The notes: generated by a model not told the origin, from the sequence alone. A stretch of DNA of 33,611 nt from Caldisericota bacterium (GCA_013152825.1 JAADFP010000045.1:1-33611); one strand, 5' to 3'. Shown: positions 7,735-16,365, counted from the stretch's first letter. A program made the numbers and translations.

Positions 7735-8575
7735 TTCTCAGGGATAACTCTTTTTCCACAAAATTAGGCAGAGCAAATGCAGCACGATGAATAGATGGAT
7801 TATAGTATCTCAGTTCCTGGTTAAAACGCTCCCAATAATCTTGCAGGAAATCTTCCAGGGGAGAATATTTCTTGCTTCCCAGGGTAAAAGTCCATATCCC
7901 TCCCGGATAGGTTGGTATAGGAGCCCAGTAGAGATAGGTTTGGGGAAAAGATTTTTTTATCTTCCAGTATATATCCTTTACCAGTTGAGGATTATTTATA
8001 ACCGATTCACTCTGCACTATGAGAATTCCCCCTTCGTTCAAAGATTTGCTCACCATTTCGTAAAATTCTGAAGTGAACAACCCCTGGCTAACTTCAGAAG
8101 GGTCTGTAGAATCTATTATTATAATATCGTAGTAATTCTTTTTCTTATTTATAAATTCGCCGCCATCTTCAACATGAATTTTCACCCTGCGGTCAGATAA
8201 TTTCTCGCTCAGGTGAGGAAAGTACTGGCGAGAGATTTCTATAACCGCTTTATCTATTTCGCATAGGTCTATCTCTTTTACCTTTTTATGGCGGGTTATT
8301 TCTCTTACTGTACCGCCATCTCCCCCTCCTATTACCAGAATCCTCTGCGGGCTGGGATGTATAAAAAGAGCAGGATGAGTTATCATTTCATGATAGATGA
8401 ATTCATCTTTTTCAGTAAGCATAACTTTGCCGTCGAGAAGTAACACTTTTCCCCAATCAGGTGTTTCCAAAACATCTATTCTCTGGTATTTACTGTAATC
8501 AGAGTATAACACTTTCTCCACCCGGAAAGACAAACGGGTATGATCAGTATGTTCTTCGCTGAACCAGAGTTCCAT
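7718..8575 (-). CDS. speE: Spermidine synthase (polyamine aminopropyltransferase)
   Basis: This 285-residue aminopropyltransferase moves the aminopropyl group from decarboxylated AdoMet to an amine, normally putrescine. Family marks are the N-terminal beta region with VLLLDGKVMLTEKDEFIYHEM, the glycine-rich motif VIGGGDGGTVRE, the acidic EIDKAVIEISRQYFP segment and DIIIIDSTDP carrying the catalytic Asp. It starts 4 bases after the pdaD stop and overlaps speB. Agmatine could be the acceptor instead of putrescine if the cell uses the aminopropylagmatine route. That cannot be read from sequence. Confidence 0.95.
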   Translation of the reverse strand: MELWFSEEHTDHTRLSFRVEKVLYSDYSKYQRIDVLETPDWGKVLLLDGKVMLTEKDEFIYHEMITHPALFIHPSPQRILVIGGGDGGTVREITRHKKVKEIDLCEIDKAVIEISRQYFPHLSEKLSDRRVKIHVEDGGEFINKKKNYYDIIIIDSTDPSEVSQGLFTSEFYEMVSKSLNEGGILIVQSESVINNPQLVKDIYWKIKKSFPQTYLYWAPIPTYPGGIWTFTLGSKKYSPLEDFLQDYWERFNQELRYYNPSIHRAAFALPNFVEKELSLRNETLL

Positions 8576-8579
8576 GATG

Positions 8580-9047
8580 TTATTTCCAGAGTACTACGCC
8601 GGCAAACACAGCTCCCACTTTGATAACCCTATGTTCAACGGAAATGGATAGGATACGAGAAATGGGTTCTTTTCTTATAGCCATTCCTTCCTCAACCATC
8701 TCGCATGCTTTTCTCTCTATTTCTGAGGAAGTACCTTTCCCTGAAACTTCCATGATTAACCCCGGCTTGCTGTTATCCTGTGGTACAGCTACAGATACTG
8801 CTGCAGCAATCACCTCTCCCGGTTCGTCAGAGGTAAGTGCCGCATAAGCCACAGGCACCAGTACCCCAAAGGGAAGGGTAATCGGCTCTATTTCATTACA
8901 AGCAGGCGGCAGTATACTGGAAACTTTTAAGAGGTTGGTATTACCAACCCCGGAATCCAGCAATGCCGCATCAAAAGCCGTTAGGGGAAAAGAGGCTTCC
9001 CCCTCCCCTCTTACCAAGAAAAACTTCGTGGGGGTTTCAAAAACCAT
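8580..9047 (-). CDS. pdaD: Pyruvoyl-dependent arginine decarboxylase proenzyme
   Basis: This enzyme decarboxylates arginine to agmatine using a pyruvoyl group made by self-cleavage. From the ATG at 9047 it is 155 residues. The serinolysis site is visible as NLLKVSSILPP, with cleavage expected between Ser43 and Ser44. The SGKGTSSEIERKA block and the MEVSGKG acid region also match the family. A longer frame from 9080 would add 11 residues translated from inside speD. The ATG at 9047 (MVFETPTKFFLVRG) matches family N-termini better and overlaps the speD stop by 11 bases. It supplies agmatine for the neighbouring speB and speE. Confidence 0.93.
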   Translation of the reverse strand: MVFETPTKFFLVRGEGEASFPLTAFDAALLDSGVGNTNLLKVSSILPPACNEIEPITLPFGVLVPVAYAALTSDEPGEVIAAAVSVAVPQDNSKPGLIMEVSGKGTSSEIERKACEMVEEGMAIRKEPISRILSISVEHRVIKVGAVFAGVVLWK

Positions 9048-9450
9048 AACAAGCTTTATCAGCCTGGGACAAGGTCCCACTTTCCGATACCGCTGCCACC
9101 TCTTCCAGATTTCCTCTTCTCACCTCCATGGCAGAAAAATTCTCTGCCTGGAGGGATTCTTTAAGGTATCGGAGAGCTTTCCAGGGGTCAACCACCTTGC
9201 CGCAAGTGAAAACATCTACTGCCGCATATCCATACTCAGGCCAGGTGTGAATAGAAAGATGCGATTCCGCAATAACTACCACACCGCTTACGCCATGAGG
9301 CTGGAAGGGATGAAAAAAACTGCCCAGGATAGTAGCACCGCTTTCCAGGGCAGCCTCTTTCATGATATTTTCGATCTTGGCAAGGTCGTTGAGCACTTCG
9401 GGGTTACAATGGTAGAATTCCCCCAGAACATGTCTTCCCAGTGCTTTCAA
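9037..9450 (-). CDS. speD: S-adenosylmethionine decarboxylase proenzyme
   Basis: SpeD makes decarboxylated AdoMet, the aminopropyl donor for SpeE, and is itself a self-cleaving pyruvoyl enzyme. I place the start at TTG 9450: it follows an AAAGGAGG site and gives the family N-terminus LKALGRHVLGEFY. With this start the processing serine is Ser63 in AESHLSIHTWPEYGY, and His68 and Cys83 fall at the numbers known for the Thermotoga enzyme. The longer frame from 9516 has a non-family N-terminus. It is the first gene of the polyamine operon. The 112-base upstream gap holds a TAAAAT box but no clear -35 element. Confidence 0.94.
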   Translation of the reverse strand: MKALGRHVLGEFYHCNPEVLNDLAKIENIMKEAALESGATILGSFFHPFQPHGVSGVVVIAESHLSIHTWPEYGYAAVDVFTCGKVVDPWKALRYLKESLQAENFSAMEVRRGNLEEVAAVSESGTLSQADKACYGF

Positions 9451-9562
9451 CTTATCCCCTCCTTTCTCCAAGACGTTGTTAAAAAAAACAATTACCGAGG
9501 TGCATAATTTTACCAAATTTTTTACAAAATGTGTCCCTAAAATAGCTTTTGTCTATCCGTTT

Positions 9563-10945
9563 CTACCGCGCTGCTGACAATGCTCCTATCATATACTTTA
9601 TGTCTTGGTCTTCAAAATCCAGTTTTATTCCCACCATGAGATAAGATGTATCAAGCAGGTTTTCTCCGCCTATGAATACCCACATGTTGTTTTTTACTCT
9701 ATAATAAATCCTGCTGCGTAAGTAGAACGGTTTTATACCTTTTTGATAGAAACCTTCGGTAAGAATCTCAAGATTTTTTCTGGGACTGAAAGTAACACCT
9801 AATCCCCCTCCTGTCTCTATCCATCCCCCATGCAACATTATATTCTTCTTTATTTCCTTTCCTATCTCTGCTCTGAATAGAGGAAGGTCCTCAGCCATCT
9901 CCATTCCTCCTCCCACCAGGTAGTATTTACCAGGCCTGGGCTCTATTCGCAGATAACCCATATGTGTGGCGCCCATTTTATTAGAACCCACTCCTCCTTC
10001 ATAGCCGATATAAGTCTTTACCTGATTTATCCGTTTTATCAACCCTTCTGCTCCCGCACTTATTTTCTTTGCAGACTTCAGAGTCTCTTTCACATCTTTA
10101 TACATTTCCTCGGAAGTAACCAGTTTACCTACGGTTCCCTCCCCCTTGTTTATTTTTTCCAATATTTCCCGTAAATTTTCCAGAGAAGGTGTAACTTCTT
10201 TTTCCCACTTATCAAAATTGAGGTTTACTTTCTGGCTAAGTTCTTCTATGTTTTTGCTGGCTTTTTCTCCCTGGCTTAATATTGCCTGCAATTTCTCGTA
10301 GGTTTCTTTGTCTTTGATTAGTTTACCCAGCGTACCTTCTCCCTGGTCTATCTCACTTACCAGTTTACGGAGGGAAGTGGTTAATTCCTGGACTTCTGCA
10401 AACGTCTTGTTAAAACGAGAAATGCTGGTGCTAATATTTTCTTTATTTTCTCCCAGCCATTCGGATAACTGGAGGGCAATACTTTGAAATTTCTTTAGCG
10501 TCTCTTTTACTTCTTCCCCTATTCTTGCCGCCTCAGTAATCAATTCTTCCACCCTGGGCGGGTCTATTCCCCTTATTACACTTCCTGGTTTCCGAAGAGG
10601 CGAATCAGGAGAGCCAAGAGTTATGGAAACAAGCTTTCCTCCCATGATAGATACACTGGATATGGTAAATTGGGAATCTTTTTTGATGGGTGTATCCTTT
10701 CTCACCCAGACAGTAACAGTAATCTTTGATCCGGTAAATTTTAAATCGGCAACTTCTCCCACTTTCATTCCAGCTAATCTTACTTCATCGCCTACCCGTA
10801 ATCCTGCCACATAGGAAAAGTTTATGTAATATAAGGCACCTTTCCGAAAAGGTTTAATCTTCCCTACCAGGATGGTCAAAAGAAGTAAAAAAACCAGTCC
10901 CAGTATAAAAAATGTTCCTACTTTTTTCTCTACATTTCCTAACAT
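9563..10945 (-). CDS. mlaD: MlaD/MCE protein with C-terminal predicted outer-membrane barrel
   Basis: This is the periplasmic lipid-binding subunit of an Mla-type phospholipid transporter, unusually long at 460 residues (E. coli MlaD is under 200). A single N-terminal membrane helix covers about 10-30. The MCE domain covers about 38-115 and contains YVAGLRVGDEVRLAGMKVG and SVSIMGGKLVSITLG. About 130-310 is helical with coiled-coil heptads and two similar EGTLGKLIKDKETY / EGTVGKLVTSEEMY blocks. About 315-460 is glycine- and aromatic-rich with alternating polarity (YYLVGGGMEM, IMLHGGWIETGGGLGV, WVFIGGENLL), which resembles a small beta-barrel. A similar fusion is known in Veillonella MlaD. It is the last gene after mlaE and mlaF. 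Confidence 0.9.
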   Translation of the reverse strand: MLGNVEKKVGTFFILGLVFLLLLTILVGKIKPFRKGALYYINFSYVAGLRVGDEVRLAGMKVGEVADLKFTGSKITVTVWVRKDTPIKKDSQFTISSVSIMGGKLVSITLGSPDSPLRKPGSVIRGIDPPRVEELITEAARIGEEVKETLKKFQSIALQLSEWLGENKENISTSISRFNKTFAEVQELTTSLRKLVSEIDQGEGTLGKLIKDKETYEKLQAILSQGEKASKNIEELSQKVNLNFDKWEKEVTPSLENLREILEKINKGEGTVGKLVTSEEMYKDVKETLKSAKKISAGAEGLIKRINQVKTYIGYEGGVGSNKMGATHMGYLRIEPRPGKYYLVGGGMEMAEDLPLFRAEIGKEIKKNIMLHGGWIETGGGLGVTFSPRKNLEILTEGFYQKGIKPFYLRSRIYYRVKNNMWVFIGGENLLDTSYLMVGIKLDFEDQDIKYMIGALSAAR

Positions 10946-10947
10946 TT

Positions 10948-11712
10948 CTATCCCTCCTCCACTGGTATAGGCCCCTCATGTGAACCTGTGATAAACTGTA
11001 TAACTAAAGGATTACTACTTTTCTTTATGTTTTCTGCCCTATCAATCTCTACCATTTTCCCTTGATAAAGCAGCCCAATTCTATCGCCCACCAGGTAGGC
11101 ACTTTTCATATCATGGGTTACCACTATCGAGGTAGTATTAAGTTTTTTCTCCAGTTCCATAATCAGAGTATTTATGGCAGAAGCCGTTATAGGATCCAGC
11201 CCCGTAGTTGGTTCATCATAGAGGACAATTTCAGGCTCCATTATCAGGGCACGTGCAATTCCTACCCGCTTTTTCATTCCGCCGGAAAGATCGTCTGGAT
11301 AAAGTTTCTCTACCCCTTTAAGTCCTACCAATGATAATTTCTCTGCTACCTTTTCCTTGATTTCTTCCGGGTCAAGCTGGGTATGCTCCACCAGAGGCAA
11401 GGCAATATTTTCCTCTACATTCAGTGAATTGAGCAAAGCGGAAGACTGAAACACCACACCTATTCTTTTCCTTATTCTTTCCATCTCTTCCTCAGTAAGA
11501 TGGGTAATCTCTTCTCCAAAAACCTGGATGTTTCCTGCGTCAGGTCTTATAAGCCCGATTATCAATTTCAGCGAAACACTCTTCCCGCACCCACTCCTTC
11601 CAATAATTACCAGGGTCTCCCCCTTGAAAACTTCCAGGTTAAGCCCGGAAAGCACACTTTTATTCCCAAAAGATTTATATATATTCTCCATTCTAATAAC
11701 AACTTCTTTCAT
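10948..11712 (-). CDS. mlaF: Mla/MCE-type ABC transporter ATP-binding protein
   Basis: This 254-residue ABC ATPase powers the MlaE permease. Walker A is GRSGCGKS, the Q-loop is VVFQSSALLNSLNVEEN, the signature is DLSGGMKKRVGIARAL, Walker B is IVLYDEPTTGLDP and the switch is VVTHDMKSA. The LSGGMKKR form and the EENIALPL block are characteristic of MlaF rather than import or multidrug ATPases. It lies 1 base after mlaE and 2 before mlaD. The direction of lipid movement cannot be inferred from the sequence. Confidence 0.96.
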   Translation of the reverse strand: MKEVVIRMENIYKSFGNKSVLSGLNLEVFKGETLVIIGRSGCGKSVSLKLIIGLIRPDAGNIQVFGEEITHLTEEEMERIRKRIGVVFQSSALLNSLNVEENIALPLVEHTQLDPEEIKEKVAEKLSLVGLKGVEKLYPDDLSGGMKKRVGIARALIMEPEIVLYDEPTTGLDPITASAINTLIMELEKKLNTTSIVVTHDMKSAYLVGDRIGLLYQGKMVEIDRAENIKKSSNPLVIQFITGSHEGPIPVEEG

Positions 11713-11713
11713 T

Positions 11714-12481
11714 TTAGTACAGTAGATGCGTTACTACGTAATCGGCTATAAGAATTAGTAAAAAAGTGATTACTACTGAGCGAGTGGTAGATTCTCCCAC
11801 CCCCCGGGCACCACCTTCAGTAGTAAACCCCTCGTAGCAGGCTACCAACCCCATTATCAAACCAAAAACTGTTGATTTAATCAATCCATTTGCAATATCC
11901 TTGGGAGAAACGAATTTTGCTATTCCTTCCATGTAGGGAAATAATTTTATGCCAAGCTGTGCTTTACCTATGATAAAACCACCCAGCAACCCGGTCACAT
12001 TAGTATAGATGGTAAGTAAAGGAAGGACAATTATAGAGGCTATCATACGAGGAACAACGAGAAGCCGAATAGGATTAATAGCCATGGCCCTGAGAGCGTC
12101 GATCTCCTCGGAAATTTTCATTGTGCCTAATTCTGCGGTCATGGAAGCACCTACTCTTCCTGCTACAATTAGCCCGGTAAGCACGGGGCCAAGCTCACGA
12201 GCAAGGGTGGCGCCTACAATGCCTCCCAGCCATTGAGTGGCTTGAAACTTCAATAGTTCCTGGCCAGCCTGTAATCCCATCACCATCCCGGTAAAGATTG
12301 CCATGAGACTCACCACGGGCAAACTCCCCACGCCCATCCTATATATTTGAGCTATGGTCTCTTTTCTCATACGAAACGCAGTTTTAAACCAGTAAAAAGC
12401 ATGGAAAAGGAAAATCAACATATCCCCTGCTCTGCCTATGCCCGTTGCTATTCTCTTATTTAAAGTTATATTCTCTTCCAT
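11714..12481 (-). CDS. mlaE: MlaE/YrbE family ABC transporter permease
   Basis: This integral inner-membrane permease of 255 residues has an N-terminal amphipathic segment and about five to six hydrophobic helices. The family signature is present: LARELGPVLTGLIVAGRVGASMTAELGTM, followed by EEIDALRAMAINPIRLLVVPR. I place the start at ATG 12481, preceded by AGGAGA. The open frame extends to 12565, but that part overlaps and is translated from the upstream O-antigen-ligase gene. The real gene overlaps it by 26 bases, implying co-transcription and coupling. Confidence 0.95.
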   Translation of the reverse strand: MEENITLNKRIATGIGRAGDMLIFLFHAFYWFKTAFRMRKETIAQIYRMGVGSLPVVSLMAIFTGMVMGLQAGQELLKFQATQWLGGIVGATLARELGPVLTGLIVAGRVGASMTAELGTMKISEEIDALRAMAINPIRLLVVPRMIASIIVLPLLTIYTNVTGLLGGFIIGKAQLGIKLFPYMEGIAKFVSPKDIANGLIKSTVFGLIMGLVACYEGFTTEGGARGVGESTTRSVVITFLLILIADYVVTHLLY

Positions 12482-14471
12482 ATTTTCTCCTGATCTCCCT
12501 CTGCAATGAGTCGACAGCCTCTCTAATTTTAACATTACCAGTATCTCTTTTAGCAAGTTCTCCAAGCACCTTTAATGCCTCCCCGTAGCGTCCTTCTTCC
12601 CGTAAAAGCTTTGCCAGGTCCCAGTAAGCCGGGAGAAGAGATGGTTTCAGTGAGATGACTTTCTTAAATTCTTCGATGGCTCTCCCTTTCTCCCCTATTT
12701 TTTTATATATAAGAGCAAGGTTAGCACGCGCTGAAGGATGATACGGGTTAAGCTTCAGCATCTCCTCCAGGTAAAATCCTGCCTTTATTATTTCCCCCTT
12801 TCTGAGATAAAGGGCACCTAAATTGAAATCTGTCTCAGCATAATGCGGTGCCAGTTCCTTGATTCTCAAATACTCTTTTAGAGCCCTGTCCAGATTATTA
12901 ATAGAAGCATAGGCAAAGGCAAGACGATACCGAGTTCTTAGATTATAAGGATCCCAGGCAAGAGATTTAAGGTATTCAGGTATTGCTTTATCCCAGATAA
13001 GTTGTCTTCGGAAAATAATACCCTTTCTGAGATGTATCTGGGATAAGTTTTCTTTCACCCCCACATTAAAGAAAACCCAACCGCCTGCCAGGGAAAGAAA
13101 AACTATTAAGAGGTTTCTCTGAAGAGGAGAGAAAGCCAATTTGAAGTGATAAAATTTCTTCCTGCCATGAGGGGGCAGAGCAAATAACAACCCCATAAAA
13201 GCGAAGAAAAAGATAGAAGAAGAAGGATACCTCAAATTAACCCCAAATAGATTATTCACCAGTATTCCCACAATCCCCGCCATCAGCGCCGGAAAAATAA
13301 AATTGTTACTTTTACTAAACTTCCTTGCTCCCTCTCTCAAGGATATAAAAATAAGCACCAGAAAAATTAACAAGCCCACTATCCCCACCTCACTCCATAG
13401 TTCCAGAAACTCATTGTGGGCATGATCCGTAGCATTTACCGCATGAGGGTTAAGGAAATACTCAGGAACCCTGTACTCTGGATAAACCACTAAAAAGGTG
13501 CCCAGGCCCCAACCTACTAAAGGGCGCGCCACAATCATTCTCCAGGTTCCCTGCCAAATTTTTACTCTTATGCCAATCGTCCCCTCTTTCAAGTCTTTAT
13601 TAATTTGCTGCTTGACATCGGACATTTTAGGAAAAACAGCCAACACGCTAACCAGTAACAGAAAGATAAAACAGAGAGAAAAAATAATCTTCCCTTTCTT
13701 CTTCATAAATTTATTTCGGTAAATAATCATCAGTGTAATCAATCCCGCAATTGTAGCTATGCCAGCCGCTCGTCCTCTTACTCCGTATATCAATAATAAG
13801 GAAAGTACCGCAACGATAAGAGAGGGGATTCCTATGAAAGCTTTTTTCCGCCTAAGGTTATGCAGAGAAAAAAGAAGAGATAACGGGAAAAGCATATTCA
13901 GGTAGGCAGAAAAGAAGTTTGGATTCCCAAAAGTAGAAGGTAAAACTTTTTCATAGACACGGGAATATGTGATGATTTCTTTTATGCCAATCCTGGGATA
14001 GGTAAGCCTTATGTTTTGCATAAAACCCTGCAGGTAGGAGATGCTTTCTTTTATAACCAGAGAGGCAAATGGTATCAACAGGATTCCTATGATAATTTTT
14101 TCTTCTTTCTTGCTCCAATCCATTATGGAGATAAAATAGAAAAGCAAAAAGTAAGAAATCTGGGTATAAAGGTAAGGCCGGCTTGCATAGGGATAAGGTG
14201 AGAAAATAGTAGAAAGAACATACCAGAGGAAAAGAGCAATTAATACAGGGCAAGCTGGATGATAGAACAGCTTTACCTTGCCTTTAAGACTTGCTTCTAT
14301 GAAGAAAAAAAGGACAGAAAATAACAAGAAAAACTGAAGCTGGGACAGTTTAACTAAAACGTAATTATACGCCTGGGGAAGCTGGACAAGGGGAACCAGA
14401 AAAAGAGAAAAGAGAATAAACCCTTTCACCCAGTTTTCTAATGAACCATTCTGCTTCACTCCATTACTCAC
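12456..14471 (-). CDS. O-antigen ligase/polymerase-like membrane protein with C-terminal TPRs
   Basis: At 671 residues it has a large polytopic N-terminal half (about 10-12 predicted helices, residues 15-470) and a soluble tetratricopeptide region (about 490-660). The periplasmic Wzy_C/WaaL-type segment includes RPLVGWGLGTF, then TDHAHNEFLELWSEVG. The TPR part shows repeated LAFAYAS, NLGALYLRKGE and ANLALIYKKIGEKGRAIEEF units. The family includes O-antigen ligases, polymerases and protein O-glycosyl ligases, and the substrate here is unknown. It begins at a GTG with a weak ribosome site and heads the mla operon. That position suggests coordination of surface glycan and outer-membrane lipid supply (inference). 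Confidence 0.87.
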   Translation of the reverse strand: MSNGVKQNGSLENWVKGFILFSLFLVPLVQLPQAYNYVLVKLSQLQFFLLFSVLFFFIEASLKGKVKLFYHPACPVLIALFLWYVLSTIFSPYPYASRPYLYTQISYFLLFYFISIMDWSKKEEKIIIGILLIPFASLVIKESISYLQGFMQNIRLTYPRIGIKEIITYSRVYEKVLPSTFGNPNFFSAYLNMLFPLSLLFSLHNLRRKKAFIGIPSLIVAVLSLLLIYGVRGRAAGIATIAGLITLMIIYRNKFMKKKGKIIFSLCFIFLLLVSVLAVFPKMSDVKQQINKDLKEGTIGIRVKIWQGTWRMIVARPLVGWGLGTFLVVYPEYRVPEYFLNPHAVNATDHAHNEFLELWSEVGIVGLLIFLVLIFISLREGARKFSKSNNFIFPALMAGIVGILVNNLFGVNLRYPSSSIFFFAFMGLLFALPPHGRKKFYHFKLAFSPLQRNLLIVFLSLAGGWVFFNVGVKENLSQIHLRKGIIFRRQLIWDKAIPEYLKSLAWDPYNLRTRYRLAFAYASINNLDRALKEYLRIKELAPHYAETDFNLGALYLRKGEIIKAGFYLEEMLKLNPYHPSARANLALIYKKIGEKGRAIEEFKKVISLKPSLLPAYWDLAKLLREEGRYGEALKVLGELAKRDTGNVKIREAVDSLQREIRRKYGREYNFK

Positions 14472-14520
14472 AACTCTTATCTAAAACCAACCTACTGAAT
14501 AAAACTAAAACCAGGAACCT

Positions 14521-14538
14521 TCCCGGTATATAGCGGGA
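14521..14538. repeat. Small CCCGGTATATAGCGGG hairpin between operons
   Basis: Arms TCCCG and CGGGA flank an AT-rich centre. The gap 14472-14587 has no gene. The hairpin resembles the larger palindrome at 27455-27473 and may be a member of the same dispersed family. It has no U-tract, so it is not an obvious terminator. Confidence 0.35.
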
Positions 14539-14587
14539 GAGTTTCCACTACTTAAACCACCTAAGGACTCAAAACTATAACTGCCTG

Positions 14588-15559
14588 TCAAGGTCTCCGA
14601 CCTTCGGGGCAAAGAGCCGATCGCATTTTATCAATCTCTTCTTCCACCACAATACCCCGGGTAGGAAAGTCAAGCAGCCGGCTAACCCTGAGATTATCTT
14701 TTTCATTAAGGATTTCCTTCTTTGCCTTCTCCACGGGGAAAGTATATATCCCGGCCTGAAAATGCATGTGGGAAAGAATAGAGGTGCCCGGCGGCCCGTT
14801 ATATACAGAGAAATAATGGGGAGAGCTCAACACAAATTCCGCCATTACTTTTAAAGCCTCTTCATCTATATACTGGGCAACATGCTCGGAATTCACAATA
14901 ACAATATGGTGATCGTAGTAAGGATAGGGATTGGCAGAAATTACGTAATTGTTCCAGAAATAATCTTCTCTACCCGGTTCCTGTATACAGTAAGGACAAA
15001 GCTCCTTACCCCTGCTTCTTTTTTCCACCCTGGCTTTACTCACAATTGACTTGCGGTGCGGGTTAAACTGCACTTCAATCAACCCATCTCTATATACTTT
15101 ACTTTCTATATCTCGCAGGCATTCCTCCCTAACAAACTTATTCTCAATGCCTTTTTCCCAGAGTTCATCAATTTTTGCCTCTATATTCTCAAGAGGAGCA
15201 CTCAATCTTTCCGGAGTAGTATCCATTTCTTTTGTTAATTCCTGGTAAAGAAATTGTAAATCCTCATGGGTAGAACTAATAGAATCCAATGCTTCCCATA
15301 CTGTTTCTAAATTGGAGAAATCATATATATCTCTATCCACTGCTACAATAAAACCAGCCATCTCGGAAGACCCTGGCTTTATGGTCTTGTCCGGGTGGCC
15401 AAAATGTTTTACATAATTATCCGGGAGTCTCCGCCAGCGAGGGAATATATAGGCAGTAAGCACACTTCCCCTCAATTTGAGAATTACATTGATAATCTTT
15501 GTTCTTTCGTTATCTTCGAGCTTTTTAATAATCTGGTAAGTAGTAGACACAAAACCCAT
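14588..15559 (-). CDS. DUF4922-like, HIT/GalT-fold protein
   Basis: This 323-residue protein has a probable zinc pair C188-P-Y-C191, a segment ISANPYPYYDHHIVIVNSEH, and then YNGPPGTSILSHMHFQAG. The H264-x-H266-F-Q268 triad resembles the HIT/galactose-1-phosphate uridylyltransferase active site (HxHxQ). The arrangement fits DUF4922 and relatives of nucleotide-sugar phosphorylases and transferases. The N-terminal 180 residues are helical with no motif I recognise. The start ATG follows AAGGAGAAAGT. It lies immediately downstream of a broken URO-D gene and may once have shared its transcript. A nucleotidyl transferase or phosphorylase acting on a sugar phosphate is the best guess; the substrate is unknown. 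Confidence 0.7.
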   Translation of the reverse strand: MGFVSTTYQIIKKLEDNERTKIINVILKLRGSVLTAYIFPRWRRLPDNYVKHFGHPDKTIKPGSSEMAGFIVAVDRDIYDFSNLETVWEALDSISSTHEDLQFLYQELTKEMDTTPERLSAPLENIEAKIDELWEKGIENKFVREECLRDIESKVYRDGLIEVQFNPHRKSIVSKARVEKRSRGKELCPYCIQEPGREDYFWNNYVISANPYPYYDHHIVIVNSEHVAQYIDEEALKVMAEFVLSSPHYFSVYNGPPGTSILSHMHFQAGIYTFPVEKAKKEILNEKDNLRVSRLLDFPTRGIVVEEEIDKMRSALCPEGRRP

Positions 15560-15591
15560 ACTTTCTCCTTTTTAATACTTTCCGTATTTTA

Positions 15592-16191
15592 GCACAAGAT
15601 CGATAACCAAGGTCATTACCATCAAACTCGTAGCCCTTATCCATTACCATTTTACACATATCCAGGAAGAGATTTCCCGGAGTCTCTATCCTCTCCCGCA
15701 CCCATTCCGGACCAGTAACCATTAAAACCAGCAATTCCGCGCTGTTGATGTAGATCCCCTGAAATACAGAGGTAGCGCCCCTTGCTTTGCTCACGATGAT
15801 ATCTGTTGTAAAGGGCTGCATAGTTCACCTTGGTATAACCCGATTTTAATCTTTCTTTAATTTTCAACCAGTCATCTTTTTTCTTAATAGGCCAGTCAAT
15901 AATTTCCGGCGTGGTGGAATAATCTCTAAAATTCTTCCTGATTCCTCCCGTAGGAGTCCTTTCCACGATATAAGTCGCGTTTTCCTGGAATACTTCAGCG
16001 GGGAAACGGGGAGAGAGGTCAAAGCCAAAGTTTACCAGCTCATAGCCAAAATAGTCTTCTACCGGCATGAAATCGGGTAGTCCTTCCTTTCTCCACCGCC
16101 TAACGGTAGCCCCCCAGGGATTATTGTGGATAGGAATTCTATCTGCTTCCTTATGCTCTAAGATTCTTTTCACTCTTTCTCTTGAGGTCAT
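15592..16191 (-). pseudogene. URO-D/MtaA-fold methyltransferase-like gene, frameshifted and truncated
   Basis: From 16191 the frame reads TSRERVKRILEHKEADRIP, a typical N-terminus of uroporphyrinogen-decarboxylase-superfamily proteins (UroD, MtaA, CmuA and many uncharacterised corrinoid-methyltransferase relatives). Homology continues to about residue 133 (near 15790), then moves to a second frame reading INSAELLVLMVTGPEWVRE and MDKGYEFDGNDLGYR. It stops abruptly at about 15595, just ahead of the DUF4922-like gene. Family members are about 330-380 residues, so roughly half is missing. The frameshift plus the missing C-terminal half indicate a decayed gene. The 170-base region upstream contains a TATAAT box (reverse strand of 16282-16287) without a clear -35. 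Confidence 0.8.
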
Positions 16192-16365
16192 CTTATAGCT
16201 TCCTTTTTAAATGCTAATTTTCCCTGACCTCTGCTGCAATAGGTGCAAGTTGTGAGTCTCCTTCTTGATTTATACACTAAAATTATAATCCCGAAAAATT
16301 TAGGAAAAACTCCAGTTTTTCAGAGAGGAAACTCCCCCCCGGATCCAAACCTACCTGGCCCCGTT

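Noticed and set aside
8935..9507. 190-codon forward ORF
   Set aside because: Antisense shadow of speD and pdaD, both of which have clear catalytic motifs.
9451..9562. Riboswitch or attenuator upstream of speD
   Set aside because: Only a weak TTGTT/AACAA stem with a T-rich loop; no recognised riboswitch core.
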